Part shown: piece after piece, positions 1 through 9,232 of the stretch | Numbering within the stretch: position 1 is the first letter of the stretch | How the letters are laid out: every line of letters starts with the position of its first letter | DNA from: Anaerotignum lactatifermentans DSM 14214 | GTDB taxonomy: Bacteria; Bacillota; Clostridia; Lachnospirales; Anaerotignaceae | Direction: 5' to 3' | Assembly (NCBI RefSeq): GCF_900142265.1 | Contig: NZ_FRAH01000029.1 | Location: forward strand, 1-41,210 | DNA length: 41,210 nucleotides | Position numbers and translations under genes: made by a program | Notes under the pieces: model-generated | What the model was told of the DNA's origin: nothing | Seen by the model: the letters and a program-made list of their open reading frames with translations, nothing else | Database searches by the model: none

Positions 1-177
1 ATGGGGACGTCTGGAACGGTCACGCAGGGAATCCCAAGAGCCATCATAGCGGTTTTTCCAGCGATAAATATACTGGCGGTTGGTCTTATATTTTACGGCC
101 GCTTTGGTAACTCCATATCGTTCAGCGTATTTAATAAGTGATAGACGGTATCTCATATCTTGTGTTATACTTGCCAT
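1..177 (-). CDS. IS transposase, N-terminal part (truncated by window edge)
   Basis: This minus-strand frame starts at the ATG whose complement is 175-177 and stays open for 59 codons to the window edge. The start is set by a good ribosome binding site (AAAGGAG, about 9 nt upstream). The protein opens MASITQDMRYRL and has a helix-turn-helix (ERYGVTKAAVKYKTNRQYIY) followed by the basic stretch SLRDRSRRPH. That is the usual start of IS481-like/integrase-core DDE transposases, where this part binds the terminal repeats. The catalytic core would lie outside the window. The end of the element probably falls within 240-300, since AT-rich non-coding sequence runs from 178 to there, but I could not fix the terminal repeat. 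The family call comes from the N-terminus only. Confidence 0.75.
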   Translation of the reverse strand, partial: MASITQDMRYRLSLIKYAERYGVTKAAVKYKTNRQYIYRWKNRYDGSWDSLRDRSRRPH

Positions 178-320
178 GCGAGGATGCTCCTTTATGTATT
201 TTTGTTTTGTGGTGATTCAAATATAACACAAAGTGAGCCTATCCTCGCTTTTTAAATATTCAGTTGTAACACATGTATTGTAATCCTACAGCTTTCATCT
301 TGCTTTCCTTGCGTGAAATC

Positions 321-349
321 TTGTAACTTGGTAGGAAATATGATAAAAT
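321..349 (+). promoter_or_regulatory. putative sigma-A promoter of the def operon
   Basis: TTGTAA at 321-326 and TAAAAT at 344-349 are separated by exactly 17 nt. They lie about 75 nt before def and after the probable IS end. A promoter here fits def being the first gene of the visible operon. The remainder of 178-422 is AT-rich and shows no gene. Confidence 0.45.
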
Positions 350-422
350 ACTCTAATGCGAATCATTTCGCAGACAACAATCGAACATCGGTGGCGCAAG
401 GCGCCTTTTAGGAGGATAAAAA

Positions 423-878
423 ATGGCAAAAAGACAAATCAGAATCAGTACAGATGAGGTTTTGCGTAAAATCTGCAAACCTGTCAAAGAAATCACACCC
501 AATACATTGACACTGCTGGACGATATGGCAGAAACCATGTACGACGCAAACGGCGTTGGTCTGGCTGCGCCTCAGGTAGGCGTTTTGAAACGCATTGTTG
601 TGATCGACATCGGCGATGGTCTGGTAGAACTGATCAACCCTGTCATCGTAGAAGCAACAGGTTCTCAGATCGACTATGAAGGCTGCCTGAGCGTTCCCGG
701 CGCAAGCGCACGTGTGGATCGTCCCGCTTATGTGAAAGTGGAAGCTCTGAACCGTGACGGTGAAAAAATCATCGTGGAAGGGGAAGAATTGATGGCAGTT
801 GCACTGTGTCATGAATTGGATCACCTGGATGGGATATTATATATTGATAAGGCTCTGCCCGACGAAGACGAAGCATAA
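423..878 (+). CDS. def: peptide deformylase
   Basis: This cytoplasmic metalloenzyme removes the N-terminal formyl group from nascent proteins. All three family motifs are present: [10 protein letters not shown] (residues 44-53), EGCLSVP (87-93, with Cys89 as metal ligand) and HELDH (130-134, the two His ligands and the catalytic Glu). The 151-residue length is normal for the short Gram-positive/type 1-like forms. The start is set by AGGAGG about 7 nt before the ATG. fmt follows 12 nt downstream, the classic def-fmt pairing: one enzyme adds the formyl group to Met-tRNA and the other removes it from the protein. In many Firmicutes priA precedes def; here an IS end lies upstream instead. Confidence 0.97.
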   Translation: MAKRQIRISTDEVLRKICKPVKEITPNTLTLLDDMAETMYDANGVGLAAPQVGVLKRIVVIDIGDGLVELINPVIVEATGSQIDYEGCLSVPGASARVDRPAYVKVEALNRDGEKIIVEGEELMAVALCHELDHLDGILYIDKALPDEDEA

Positions 879-890
879 GGAGGAATTGCC

Positions 891-1820
891 ATGCGCGTAA
901 TTTTTATGGGGACTCCCGATTTTGCGGTGCCTTCTCTGGAAGCGCTGCTGACAAAGCATGAAGTGGTGCTGGTGGTGACACAGCCTGATAAGCCCAAGGG
1001 CAGAGGGAAAAAGATGGTGCCTACACCAGTGAAAGCATGTGCTTTGGAACATGGTATTCCTGTTTTGCAGCCAGAAAAAGTGAAAGAACCGGAATTTGTG
1101 GAACAGCTCCGTTCTTATGAACCGGATCTGATCGCTGTAACAGCTTTTGGACAGATTCTGTCTGAACCCATTCTGGAAATGCCTAAATACGGCTGTATCA
1201 ATGTTCATGGTTCTCTGCTGCCTAAGTACCGCGGTGCGGCACCGATGCAGTGGTCTATCATTGACGGGGAAAAGGTGACAGGTATCACCACCATGTATAT
1301 GGCAAAAGGTCTGGACAGCGGTGATATGCTGCTGAAAGCGGAAGTGGAAATCACAGATGAAGACACTTTTGCTACCATCCATGACAAAATGGCAGTGACA
1401 GGCGCAAACTTGCTGCTGGATACACTGGATCAGCTGGAAGCCGGTACGCTGGAACGGATTCCGCAGGATCATGATGCGGCAACATACGCACCTATGATTA
1501 CAAAAGAAACCGGTCATATTGACTGGAGCAAAAACAGACAGGACATCATCAATCTCATTCGGGGATTGAATCCAGTTCCGGCGGCATATACCATTTATGA
1601 GGAAGAGGTTTTGAAGATTTTCGGCGCAGTAATTTCTGATGTGCAGTCCGATGACGCAGCCAATGGGGAAATTGTGGCTGTGGTGAAAAAAGGCTTTGTT
1701 GTCAAATGCGGTGACGGTTGTCTGCTTATTACAGAAGTGCAGGCACGCGGCGGCAAACGCATGATGACAGACGCATATCTGAGAGGACACGCAATGAAAG
1801 AGGGCATCCTTTTGCAGTAA
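891..1820 (+). CDS. fmt: methionyl-tRNA formyltransferase
   Basis: The enzyme transfers a formyl group from 10-formyl-tetrahydrofolate to initiator Met-tRNA. The 309-residue length is standard. The N-terminal Rossmann-type domain opens MRVIFMGTPDFAVPSLEALL. The active site is visible as Asn104 and His106 within INVHGSLLPKYRGAAP and Asp142 in LDSGD. The C-terminal OB-like tRNA-binding domain begins near residue 205 (LIRGLNPVPAAYT). AAGGAGG lies about 9 nt before the ATG. It is the second gene of the operon, after def and before the YugP-type protease gene. Confidence 0.97.
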   Translation: MRVIFMGTPDFAVPSLEALLTKHEVVLVVTQPDKPKGRGKKMVPTPVKACALEHGIPVLQPEKVKEPEFVEQLRSYEPDLIAVTAFGQILSEPILEMPKYGCINVHGSLLPKYRGAAPMQWSIIDGEKVTGITTMYMAKGLDSGDMLLKAEVEITDEDTFATIHDKMAVTGANLLLDTLDQLEAGTLERIPQDHDAATYAPMITKETGHIDWSKNRQDIINLIRGLNPVPAAYTIYEEEVLKIFGAVISDVQSDDAANGEIVAVVKKGFVVKCGDGCLLITEVQARGGKRMMTDAYLRGHAMKEGILLQ

Positions 1821-1863
1821 GACTTTATGATTCTAGGAACTGAAAAAGGAGGAATCGCACCAT

Positions 1864-2568
1864 ATGTTTTTTTATGGATATAACATGGATTATGTTTTTT
1901 TATTGATCATTGCCGTTGTCTTGGCTGGTATGGCACAGGCAAAAGTATCGTCTACCTATAACAAGTATTCCCGTGTGCCTAACAGACGCGGGCTGACAGG
2001 GGAACAGGTAGCGGCACAGATGCTCATACAGGCTGATATTCACGATGTACGTATTGAACGCGTGGCTGGTCATCTGACAGACCATTATGACCCCAGAACA
2101 AAGACGCTGCGCCTTTCTTCCGGCGTATATGATGGCAGAAGCGTAGCGGCACTTGGCATTGCTGCCCATGAAACCGGGCACGCTATCCAGCATGACACAG
2201 GCTATGTGTTCCTGGTGCTGCGCAGCACATTGGTACCTTTGTCCAATCTGGGCTCCACACTGGCTTGGCCTTTGATTGTCATTGGTTTGCTTTTTGGGGG
2301 CAGTTCATCCAATATGTTCATCACATTGGGCATTCTGTTTTATGCCCTGGCAGTATTGTTTACCATTGTGACACTGCCTGTGGAATTTAACGCATCTTCC
2401 AGAGCGCTGCATATGCTGGAAGACCAGTATTTCCTGGATGCGGATGAAATGGGCGGCGCAAGAAAAGTGCTTTCTGCGGCAGCCATGACTTATGTAGCAG
2501 CGGCGGCTGTAGCAATTTTGCAGCTGCTTCGTTTGATTGCCATTTTTGGCGGCAGACGGGACGACTAA
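1864..2568 (+). CDS. yugP: YugP-type membrane zinc metallopeptidase
   Basis: This is a 234-residue integral membrane protein of the Zn_peptidase_2 (YugP) family. It has an N-terminal hydrophobic helix (about residues 9-27), a cytosolic segment with the zinc-protease motif HETGH (102-106) inside AALGIAAHETGHAIQ, then two or three further hydrophobic segments (about 118-170 and 205-225). The conserved DHYDPRTKTLRLS lead-in matches Bacillus YugP. The substrate is not established for the family. The start follows GGAGG by about 10 nt. A perfect 13-bp terminator hairpin follows the stop, so it probably ends the def-fmt-yugP transcript. Confidence 0.9.
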   Translation: MFFYGYNMDYVFLLIIAVVLAGMAQAKVSSTYNKYSRVPNRRGLTGEQVAAQMLIQADIHDVRIERVAGHLTDHYDPRTKTLRLSSGVYDGRSVAALGIAAHETGHAIQHDTGYVFLVLRSTLVPLSNLGSTLAWPLIVIGLLFGGSSSNMFITLGILFYALAVLFTIVTLPVEFNASSRALHMLEDQYFLDADEMGGARKVLSAAAMTYVAAAAVAILQLLRLIAIFGGRRDD

Positions 2569-2580
2569 TCACGAATGAGA

Positions 2581-2630
2581 AAAACGGATAAAATCCAAAT
2601 CATCAGGGTTTTATCCGTTTTGTATTTTTT
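2581..2630 (+). terminator. rho-independent terminator after yugP
   Basis: A perfect 13-bp stem (AAAACGGATAAAA at 2581-2593 against 2609-2621) with a 15-nt loop is followed by a T-rich tract (TGTATTTTTT). Confidence 0.85.
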
Positions 2631-2671
2631 ACGGGTTTTTCGGCGCAAACCGTGAAAAATGGCGAAAAATA

Positions 2672-2700
2672 TTGATGTATGGCGAAAAATCCCGTATAAT
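2672..2700 (+). promoter_or_regulatory. sigma-A promoter for the rsmB operon
   Basis: TTGATG at 2672-2677 and a consensus TATAAT at 2695-2700 are spaced by 17 nt. They lie just after the yugP terminator and 50 nt before rsmB, so the rsmB-thiN cluster appears to have its own promoter. Confidence 0.7.
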
Positions 2701-2750
2701 AATAAGTTGATAAACCAACGGAAAAAAGACAGAAGGGAATTTGAAATGAA

Positions 2751-4097
2751 ATGATCCAAATCAATCCCAGAGAAGTAGCGGCGGAAGCCATGGTACAAAT
2801 TTTGGCGGAAGGCGCATATAATAATACGGCGCTGCGGCGTCTGCTGCGGCAAAACGGAGCCATGTCCCAGCAGGACAGGGCTTTTGTGACAGAAATCGTC
2901 AATGGCACACTGCGGAATATTTACTATGTGGACTATGTCATTGACCAGTTTTCCAATACGAAATTAAGTAAAATCAAGCCTTGGCTGCTGGCGGTGCTGC
3001 GTACAGCGGTGTATCAGATGCTTTTCATGGATGTGCCTGATAATGCAGCCTGCAATGAAGCGGTGAAACTGGCAACGGCGAGAGGGTATCAATCCCTCAG
3101 CGGTTTTGTCAACGGCGTTCTTCGTGCCATCGGCAGAGGAAAAGAAGAAATCAAACTGCCGGAAAAAGGAACAGCGGAATATCTCAGTGTTGTGTATTCC
3201 CATCCCCTGTGGCTGGTGAAAATGTGGGTGGCATATTATGGCTACGAAAAGACAGAAGCGCTTTGTCAGGCAGATAATGAAGCACCTGATGTGACCATTC
3301 GGGTCAATACTTTGAAAACAGATGCGGAAACACTGGCAAAACAGCTGGAGGAAAAAGGTATCACTGTGCGGCAGGGAAGTCTGTGGAAAGATGCACTGCA
3401 TTTGAGCAGAACAGCGGATTTGGGACGGCTGGCAGAATTTCAGGAAGGTCTGTTCCATGTGCAGGATGAAAGCTCTCAGACAGCAGTGGCTGTATTAGCC
3501 CCCCAGAAAGGCGAAAAGATTTTAGATCTTTGTGCGGCGCCTGGAGGAAAAACATTCACCATGGCGGAACGCATGGAAAACAGCGGCGAAATCCACGCCG
3601 GCGATATTTACGAACATAAAGCGGAACTCATTGCGGACGGTGCACAGCGTCTGGGCATTTCCATTGTGAAAACATCCGTCAGAGATGCTTCTGTGGAAGA
3701 CGCTTCTGCCATTGGAGCTTATGACCGTGTGCTGGCAGATGTGCCTTGTTCCGGGTTGGGGCTTCTGCGGAAGAAACCGGACATCCGTTTGAAAAAAGAC
3801 GGCAGTGAAATTGACGCACTGGTGGGCATCCAGCGTCAGATTCTGGAACAGGCGGCGAAATACGTCAAAGACGGTGGTGTGTTGGTTTACAGCACTTGTA
3901 CTTTGAGCCGCAAAGAAAATGAAAAAAATGTGGAATGGTTTTTGCAGAACCATGAATCCTATAGATTAGAAGATTTGGGACAATATTTGCCGGAATCTCT
4001 GGCAGCGGAAGGTGAAAAAGGCTATATCACCCTTTTCCCTCAGTCCCATCATACAGACGGGTTTTTCATTGCCCGCCTGCGGAAGAAAGGAATGTAA
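2751..4097 (+). CDS. rsmB: 16S rRNA (cytosine(967)-C5)-methyltransferase RsmB
   Basis: The enzyme methylates C967 of 16S rRNA using S-adenosylmethionine. The N-terminal NusB-like all-helical RNA-binding domain occupies about residues 1-135, and the Rossmann methyltransferase domain follows. The SAM-binding motif is LDLCAAPGGKTFTMAE (about 260-275). The two cysteines of the m5C methyltransferase mechanism lie in DVPCSGLGLL (about Cys333) and YSTCTLSRKEN (about Cys383). The 448-residue length is normal. The ATG at 2751 is chosen because the ATG six bases earlier is followed at once by a stop; the upstream GAAGGGA site is rather distant. rlmN follows after 2 nt, so the two are co-transcribed. 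Confidence 0.95.
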   Translation: MIQINPREVAAEAMVQILAEGAYNNTALRRLLRQNGAMSQQDRAFVTEIVNGTLRNIYYVDYVIDQFSNTKLSKIKPWLLAVLRTAVYQMLFMDVPDNAACNEAVKLATARGYQSLSGFVNGVLRAIGRGKEEIKLPEKGTAEYLSVVYSHPLWLVKMWVAYYGYEKTEALCQADNEAPDVTIRVNTLKTDAETLAKQLEEKGITVRQGSLWKDALHLSRTADLGRLAEFQEGLFHVQDESSQTAVAVLAPQKGEKILDLCAAPGGKTFTMAERMENSGEIHAGDIYEHKAELIADGAQRLGISIVKTSVRDASVEDASAIGAYDRVLADVPCSGLGLLRKKPDIRLKKDGSEIDALVGIQRQILEQAAKYVKDGGVLVYSTCTLSRKENEKNVEWFLQNHESYRLEDLGQYLPESLAAEGEKGYITLFPQSHHTDGFFIARLRKKGM

Positions 4098-4099
4098 GT

Positions 4100-5134
4100 A
4101 TGGCAAAAACAGATGTGAAATCCATGACGCTGGAAGAATTGCAGCTGTTCATGGGGGAATTGGGTGAACCGAAATTCCGTGCCAAACAGATTTTTGACTG
4201 GCTCCATCAAAAACAGGTGGATACTTTTGCCGAAATGACGAATCTTTCTCAGAAACTGCGGGAAAGATTAGAACAGGAAGCAAAAATCGGCGGCGTGGAA
4301 ATGGTGGAACGGCTCCTTTCCAAAGAAGATGGCACCAGAAAATACCTGTTTGCCTTGGAAAATGGCTCCATCATCGAAAGTGTTTTGATGCAGTATGATT
4401 ATGGGAATACGGTCTGTGTTTCTACACAGGCAGGGTGCCGTATGGGCTGCAAATTCTGCGCTTCTACATTGGACGGCGTAGAAAGAAGCCTGACACCGGC
4501 GGAAATGCTTTCTCAGGTTTACACCATTCAGAAGGATTTGGGACAGCGGATTTCCGGCGTGGTGCTCATGGGCAGCGGCGAACCGCTGGATAACTATGAC
4601 AACGTGCTGCGGTTCATTCATTTGCTGAACGACCCGGCAGGGCAGAATATGGGACAGCGTCATATCACACTTTCCACTTGCGGACTCATTGAAAAGATGT
4701 ATCGTCTGGCAGAGGAAAACTTACAGATTACCTTGGCAGTTTCCCTCCATGCGCCTAACGACGAAATCCGCAGAGAAATCATGCCTGTGGCAAAGGCAAA
4801 TCCCATGGAAAAACTCCTTGGAGCATGTGTGGATTACGCAAACCACACAAAACGGCGCATCACATTTGAATATGCCATGATTCAGGGGGTCAACGACAGT
4901 GATGCCTGTGCCAGAGAATTGGCAGACAAACTGCGCCATACCCTTTGTCATGTAAACCTGATTCCCATGAATCCAGTAAAAGAAAGAAACTTTACCAAGA
5001 GTTCTACAGACCGCGTGCAGCGTTTTGCGCACCTGCTTCAGGAACACGGAGTGGAAACTACCATCCGCAGAAGACTGGGCAGCGATATTGACGCGGCTTG
5101 TGGACAGCTGAGAAGAAAATATATGCAGAAATAA
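4100..5134 (+). CDS. rlmN: dual-specificity rRNA/tRNA adenine C2-methyltransferase RlmN
   Basis: This radical-SAM enzyme methylates C2 of A2503 in 23S rRNA and of A37 in some tRNAs. The 4Fe-4S cluster motif CX3CX2C is at Cys113, Cys117 and Cys120 (QAGCRMGCKFCAS). The second conserved cysteine needed for the methyl-cysteine mechanism is Cys334 in DIDAACGQL near the C-terminus. Other family signatures include VLMGSGEPLDNYDN and RRRLGSDI. The length is 344 residues. The gene begins 2 nt after rsmB, with AAAGGA as ribosome binding site. RlmN rather than Cfr is favoured by its housekeeping location. Confidence 0.96.
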   Translation: MAKTDVKSMTLEELQLFMGELGEPKFRAKQIFDWLHQKQVDTFAEMTNLSQKLRERLEQEAKIGGVEMVERLLSKEDGTRKYLFALENGSIIESVLMQYDYGNTVCVSTQAGCRMGCKFCASTLDGVERSLTPAEMLSQVYTIQKDLGQRISGVVLMGSGEPLDNYDNVLRFIHLLNDPAGQNMGQRHITLSTCGLIEKMYRLAEENLQITLAVSLHAPNDEIRREIMPVAKANPMEKLLGACVDYANHTKRRITFEYAMIQGVNDSDACARELADKLRHTLCHVNLIPMNPVKERNFTKSSTDRVQRFAHLLQEHGVETTIRRRLGSDIDAACGQLRRKYMQK

Positions 5135-5182
5135 AAAATCAGACGGCTTTAGACGGGGAAAAAGCCTTAGGAGGTGGAAAAC

Positions 5183-5905
5183 GTGAAGGCAGTCGGAATC
5201 AGCGACATCGGAAGATGCCGCAAAAATAACGAAGATGCTTATTATTTGGCGGAAGAAGATGCACCGCTGCAGCATTTGTATATCGTCGCAGACGGTATGG
5301 GGGGATGCAATGCCGGCGAAGTAGCAAGCAATGGTGCCATTGAAGCCTTTGTGGATTATGTGGCGGAACATAAAGAAATACAGGAAATTCCGGATTTGCT
5401 CACAGGTGCTTTTCAGGCAGCCAACAAATCCGTATTCGATCAGTCCAATTCCGCATTGGAATTTGCAGAAATGGGAACCACTATGGTTGCAGCTGTAGTG
5501 GATAACGGAAAAGCCTATGTAGCCCATGTTGGTGACAGCCGCGCGTATTTGATGCAGAAAGAGATTTTGAATCCTTTGACTACTGACCATTCTTATGTGA
5601 TGGAACTGGTGAAACTGGGCACCATCACCAAAGAAGAAGCAGCAGTGCATCCAAAACGCAATATCATTACAAGGGCTGTCGGTATCAAAGACACAGTAGA
5701 AACGGATATGACCATCGTACCAGTGGAGAAAGGAGACCTGCTCCTGCTCTGCACAGACGGTCTTTCGGGCATGCTTTCTGATGAGGAGATGGCTCAGATG
5801 CTGCGGCAGAAAGAATCCGTGAAAAGGAAAGCTGAAAAATTAGTGGAAACAGCAAATCTGCGAGGCGGTTATGACAATATATCCCTCATTTTGATAGAAA
5901 TTTAG
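5183..5905 (+). CDS. prpC: PP2C-family serine/threonine protein phosphatase (PrpC/Stp)
   Basis: This is the cytoplasmic metal-dependent phosphatase that opposes the PrkC kinase encoded next. PP2C motifs appear in order: DIGRCRKNNEDAYY, VADGMGGCNAGEVAS, GTTMVAAVV, HVGDSRAYLM, TDHSYVMELVKLG, CTDGLSGMLSDEEM and GGYDNISLI; the Asp residues bind the two metals. The GTG at 5183 is chosen because AGGAGG ends 8 nt before it, whereas the GTG at 5174 overlaps that site. This gives 240 residues, the usual length for Stp/PrpC. prkC starts 13 nt after the stop, the conserved phosphatase-kinase pair of Gram-positive bacteria. Confidence 0.95.
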   Translation: MKAVGISDIGRCRKNNEDAYYLAEEDAPLQHLYIVADGMGGCNAGEVASNGAIEAFVDYVAEHKEIQEIPDLLTGAFQAANKSVFDQSNSALEFAEMGTTMVAAVVDNGKAYVAHVGDSRAYLMQKEILNPLTTDHSYVMELVKLGTITKEEAAVHPKRNIITRAVGIKDTVETDMTIVPVEKGDLLLLCTDGLSGMLSDEEMAQMLRQKESVKRKAEKLVETANLRGGYDNISLILIEI

Positions 5906-5918
5906 GAGGTAACGACTG

Positions 5919-8339
5919 ATGTTATTGAATCCGGGTTCTGTCCTTGGGGACAGATACGAAATCATAGAGAAAATCGGTTCAGGGGGCATGGCGGTGGTTT
6001 ACCGCGGCAAAGACAAGAAACTGGATCGTTATGTGACCATCAAAGTTTTGCGGGAAGAATTTATTGGCGATGAAGAATTTATTGAACGTTTCCGTTCGGA
6101 AGCATGTTCTGCCGCAAGACTTTCTCACCCGAACATTGTCCGTGTGTATGATGTAGGCGAAGATGGAGATATCAACTATATCGTTATGGAATACATTCAT
6201 GGGGATACGCTGAAAACAGCCATTCGAAAGAAAGCACCTTTCGATTCCCGTTCCACCATTAATGTAGCCATCCAGATCGCATCTGCCCTTTCTCAGGCAC
6301 ACAAAGCACATATCGTACATAGGGACATCAAACCCAAGAACATTCTGGTGGGAACAGACGGCGTAGTAAAGGTAACAGACTTCGGCATTGCCCGTGCTGC
6401 CCGTGCCGCAACCATGACAACCACAGCCAATGCAGCAGGTTCTGTACATTATTTTTCTCCAGAACAGGCAAGAGGCGGCTATGTGGATGAAAAGAGCGAT
6501 ATCTATTCTCTGGGTATCACTATGTTTGAAATGATTACCGGCGTACTGCCTTTTCAGGGCAACAATTCTGTTTCCATTGCACTGAAACATATCAATGAGG
6601 AACTGCCGGATATCCGTCAGTATAATCCAAACTGTACACCTTCCTTGGAAGGCATCATCAAAAAGGCAACCATGAAAAAAGCCGATGAACGTTATGCAAA
6701 TATCGACCTTTTGCTGGCGGACCTTATGCGTGCCAGAACAGAAGTTGCCATGAATGCAGAACAGGAACACCGTGCAGAAGCGAAAGAAAGAAGCCATGCA
6801 GTGGCAGCTGGCACAGCAGGCGCAGCGGCGGGAGCGGCAGCTGGTATCCGTATGAGCAGACGTGCAGAAGCGGCAAAAGAGCTGCGGGAAGCGCAGGAAA
6901 GAGCAGAAGCAGAACGCGCTAGAATCCGCAAAATGGAAGACGAAGCAGTGACAGCAGAAAGTCCTCTGGTACATAGACGGGCAGAAAGTGGCTCTCATTT
7001 CCGTGAAAATATACCTGTGGAAAATCGTGCTGATGATGCTACACGAAAAGCAGACGAAAACGAAATCGATCTGATTCGCTTCAAAAAGAATGAAGAAGCG
7101 CCAGCGGCAGAAGAACCTCAGGTTGAAGGCGATGTAAATACACCGCTGGTAAGCTTTGAAAAATATGGCAAACGCCTGAAGATTTCCAAAGACGATAATT
7201 ATGAAGGCGAATATATGGCAGTAGAAGAAGTGAAGAAAAGCAGACGTCCTGAACGGAAACGCCGCAATCCTCGGAAAGAAGAGGAGTACGACAACGAACG
7301 GGATCGTAAGGCAGAACGCCGTGTTATTGCAGCAGCTATTGTCACAGCCATTGTGCTCATTGTGATCATCAGCTCTGTTGGACTGCGTGTACTGGGCGGC
7401 TTCAAGGGCTTTGGCAGCGGTGAGAAAAATATTGAAACACCACAGTTCATTGGCATGACCTACGAAGAAGCGCAGGCAGAAGCAGAAAAACTTGGTCTGA
7501 AACTGGTAAAAGAGGGCGAGGACTACAGCAGTTATTATGATGAAGGTCTGATCTTCTGGCAGAATGTAGACCCTGAAACCATGGTAGCAGGCAATACGAA
7601 GATTGGTGTCAAAGTCAGCATTGGTTTGCAGGAACAAGAAATGCCCGATGTACTTCATAAGTCTGAAAACGATGCAAAAGAAGCCATCATTAAACTGGTA
7701 GGTACTTCACCTGATATCGTATATGAAGAAAGTGACGAAGTAAAACCTGGTCACGTTATTTCCCAGAATCCAGAAGAGGGAACAAAGATTAATGCTCATA
7801 CCCATATCACACTGACTGTATGCAAGCCGGAAGAAGGCGGCGATGTAGTAGTGCCTGATGTACAGGGCGATACAGAAAACAGCGCGGTACAGAGTTTGAC
7901 AGCCGTTGGTTTGACTGTCGGCAATATTTCCTATCTGGAAAGCAGTACGGTACCAGAAGGCAAGGTTATCACACAGACATTGACACCGAATTCCGAAGTA
8001 CCTAGCGGCAGCGTGGTAAATCTGGTTGTCAGCAGCGGTGCACCAGCACAGGAAGAACCTGAGGAAGAAGAACCACCTAGAGAAGGCGGCAGCGGTCAGC
8101 CGGCTGATTCAAACAGCACCAGCACCCAGTACTTCACCATTACAGCACCAGAAGGCGCTGGTGATACGGTCCATGTCAAAGTTGTAAAAACTGACGCTGA
8201 AGGAACTACAACCGTTATTGATGAAACAAGAAATCTGTCTGACTTCCCCTTCAGTATTGCCGTAACAGGTACTGGCAGCGGTACTGTCACCGGTACAGTG
8301 GATGGACAGACAACATTGTCCGAAAACGTAACCTTCTGA
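5919..8339 (+). CDS. prkC: PASTA-domain serine/threonine protein kinase PrkC
   Basis: This membrane receptor kinase senses cell-wall fragments and controls growth, wall metabolism and, in spore formers, germination. The kinase domain covers about residues 10-275: glycine loop IGSGGMAVVY (19-28), Lys42, HRDIKPKN (134-141) and DFG (154-156). A long charged juxtamembrane linker follows (about 275-465), with an alanine/glycine-rich patch near 295-310. One transmembrane helix lies at about 468-490. Three extracellular PASTA repeats occupy roughly 504-571, 572-640 and 643-706. After an acidic, proline-containing linker there is an extra C-terminal segment of about 70 residues (from FTITAPEGAGD) that is not PASTA-like. 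The 806-residue length is above the common 600-700. The ribosome binding site is GGAGG. Confidence 0.95.
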   Translation: MLLNPGSVLGDRYEIIEKIGSGGMAVVYRGKDKKLDRYVTIKVLREEFIGDEEFIERFRSEACSAARLSHPNIVRVYDVGEDGDINYIVMEYIHGDTLKTAIRKKAPFDSRSTINVAIQIASALSQAHKAHIVHRDIKPKNILVGTDGVVKVTDFGIARAARAATMTTTANAAGSVHYFSPEQARGGYVDEKSDIYSLGITMFEMITGVLPFQGNNSVSIALKHINEELPDIRQYNPNCTPSLEGIIKKATMKKADERYANIDLLLADLMRARTEVAMNAEQEHRAEAKERSHAVAAGTAGAAAGAAAGIRMSRRAEAAKELREAQERAEAERARIRKMEDEAVTAESPLVHRRAESGSHFRENIPVENRADDATRKADENEIDLIRFKKNEEAPAAEEPQVEGDVNTPLVSFEKYGKRLKISKDDNYEGEYMAVEEVKKSRRPERKRRNPRKEEEYDNERDRKAERRVIAAAIVTAIVLIVIISSVGLRVLGGFKGFGSGEKNIETPQFIGMTYEEAQAEAEKLGLKLVKEGEDYSSYYDEGLIFWQNVDPETMVAGNTKIGVKVSIGLQEQEMPDVLHKSENDAKEAIIKLVGTSPDIVYEESDEVKPGHVISQNPEEGTKINAHTHITLTVCKPEEGGDVVVPDVQGDTENSAVQSLTAVGLTVGNISYLESSTVPEGKVITQTLTPNSEVPSGSVVNLVVSSGAPAQEEPEEEEPPREGGSGQPADSNSTSTQYFTITAPEGAGDTVHVKVVKTDAEGTTTVIDETRNLSDFPFSIAVTGTGSGTVTGTVDGQTTLSENVTF

Positions 8340-8355
8340 GAATAAGGAGTAACAT

Positions 8356-9231
8356 ATGTTGGATGGAGTGATTTTGAAAGGAATCGGCGGATTCTATTAT
8401 ATTGATACGGTGCAGGGCGTATATGAATGCCGTGCCAGAGGGATTTTCCGTAAGGAAGGCATTCGTCCGACGGTTGGGGATTCCGTGCAGATTTCTGTGC
8501 TGGATGAAGCCAACAAAAAAGGAAGTCTGGATGTGATCCTCCCCAGAAGAAATGAGCTGATCCGTCCCAGAGTTTCCAATATTGATCAGGCGGTCATTGT
8601 CTTTGCGGCAAAAAGCCCCAATATGAATCTGGATCTGCTGGACAGGTTTTTGCTGCTGGCAGAAGAACAGGAACTGGATATTGTCATTGTCATCAATAAG
8701 ATTGACAGAGATAAACAAAACAAATATGAGGATGCTGCTGCTCTTTACAGAGCGGCAGGCTATCCTGTCATCTGCACCAGTGCGGAAAAGGGCATCGGCA
8801 TCGAGGAACTGCGAAAAGCATTAGAAAATAAGATTTCCGTATTCGCAGGTCCTTCCGGTGTAGGGAAAAGCAGCCTCATCAACGCCGCTTTCCCCGGTCT
8901 GGAGCTGAATACAGGGGAAATCAGTGAGAAAATACAGCGCGGTCGTCATACCACCCGTCATGCGGAACTGATTCGTATTACAGAACAGAGTTATATCGTG
9001 GATTCCCCCGGGTTCACCTCTCTGTTCCTGAACCATATCCCGTCAGATAAATTGCAGTATTATTTCCGGGAATTTCAGCCTTTTCTGCACAAATGCTATT
9101 ACAATGGCTGTGTGCATATCAATGAGCCGGACTGCGCCATAAAGGAGCAGATCGGCGAAGCCATTGACAGCCGCAGATATGAAAGATACAAAATGCTTTA
9201 TGAGGAACTGGAAAACGAAAGGAGAAACTAA
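8356..9231 (+). CDS. rsgA: ribosome small-subunit-dependent GTPase A (RsgA/CpgA)
   Basis: This circularly permuted GTPase acts late in 30S subunit assembly. The G motifs appear in permuted order: NKID (G4, residues 114-117), TSAEKG (G5), GPSGVGKSS (G1, 165-173) and DSPGF (G3, 216-220). An N-terminal OB-fold covers about 1-70. The C-terminal zinc knuckle is built from Cys247, Cys252, His254 and Cys260. The 291-residue length is normal. It follows prkC by 16 nt with an AAGGAG site and precedes rpe by 1 nt, as in Bacillus. RsgA is a reported substrate of PrkC in Bacillus, which fits the neighbourhood. Confidence 0.96.
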   Translation: MLDGVILKGIGGFYYIDTVQGVYECRARGIFRKEGIRPTVGDSVQISVLDEANKKGSLDVILPRRNELIRPRVSNIDQAVIVFAAKSPNMNLDLLDRFLLLAEEQELDIVIVINKIDRDKQNKYEDAAALYRAAGYPVICTSAEKGIGIEELRKALENKISVFAGPSGVGKSSLINAAFPGLELNTGEISEKIQRGRHTTRHAELIRITEQSYIVDSPGFTSLFLNHIPSDKLQYYFREFQPFLHKCYYNGCVHINEPDCAIKEQIGEAIDSRRYERYKMLYEELENERRN

Positions 9232-9232
9232 A

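Noticed and set aside
5979-7658. Very long open frame (559 codons) on the minus strand opposite prkC
   Set aside because: It is antisense to an unmistakable kinase gene, has no ribosome binding site, and its Cys/Phe/His-rich composition is the typical shadow of a coding strand with strong codon bias.
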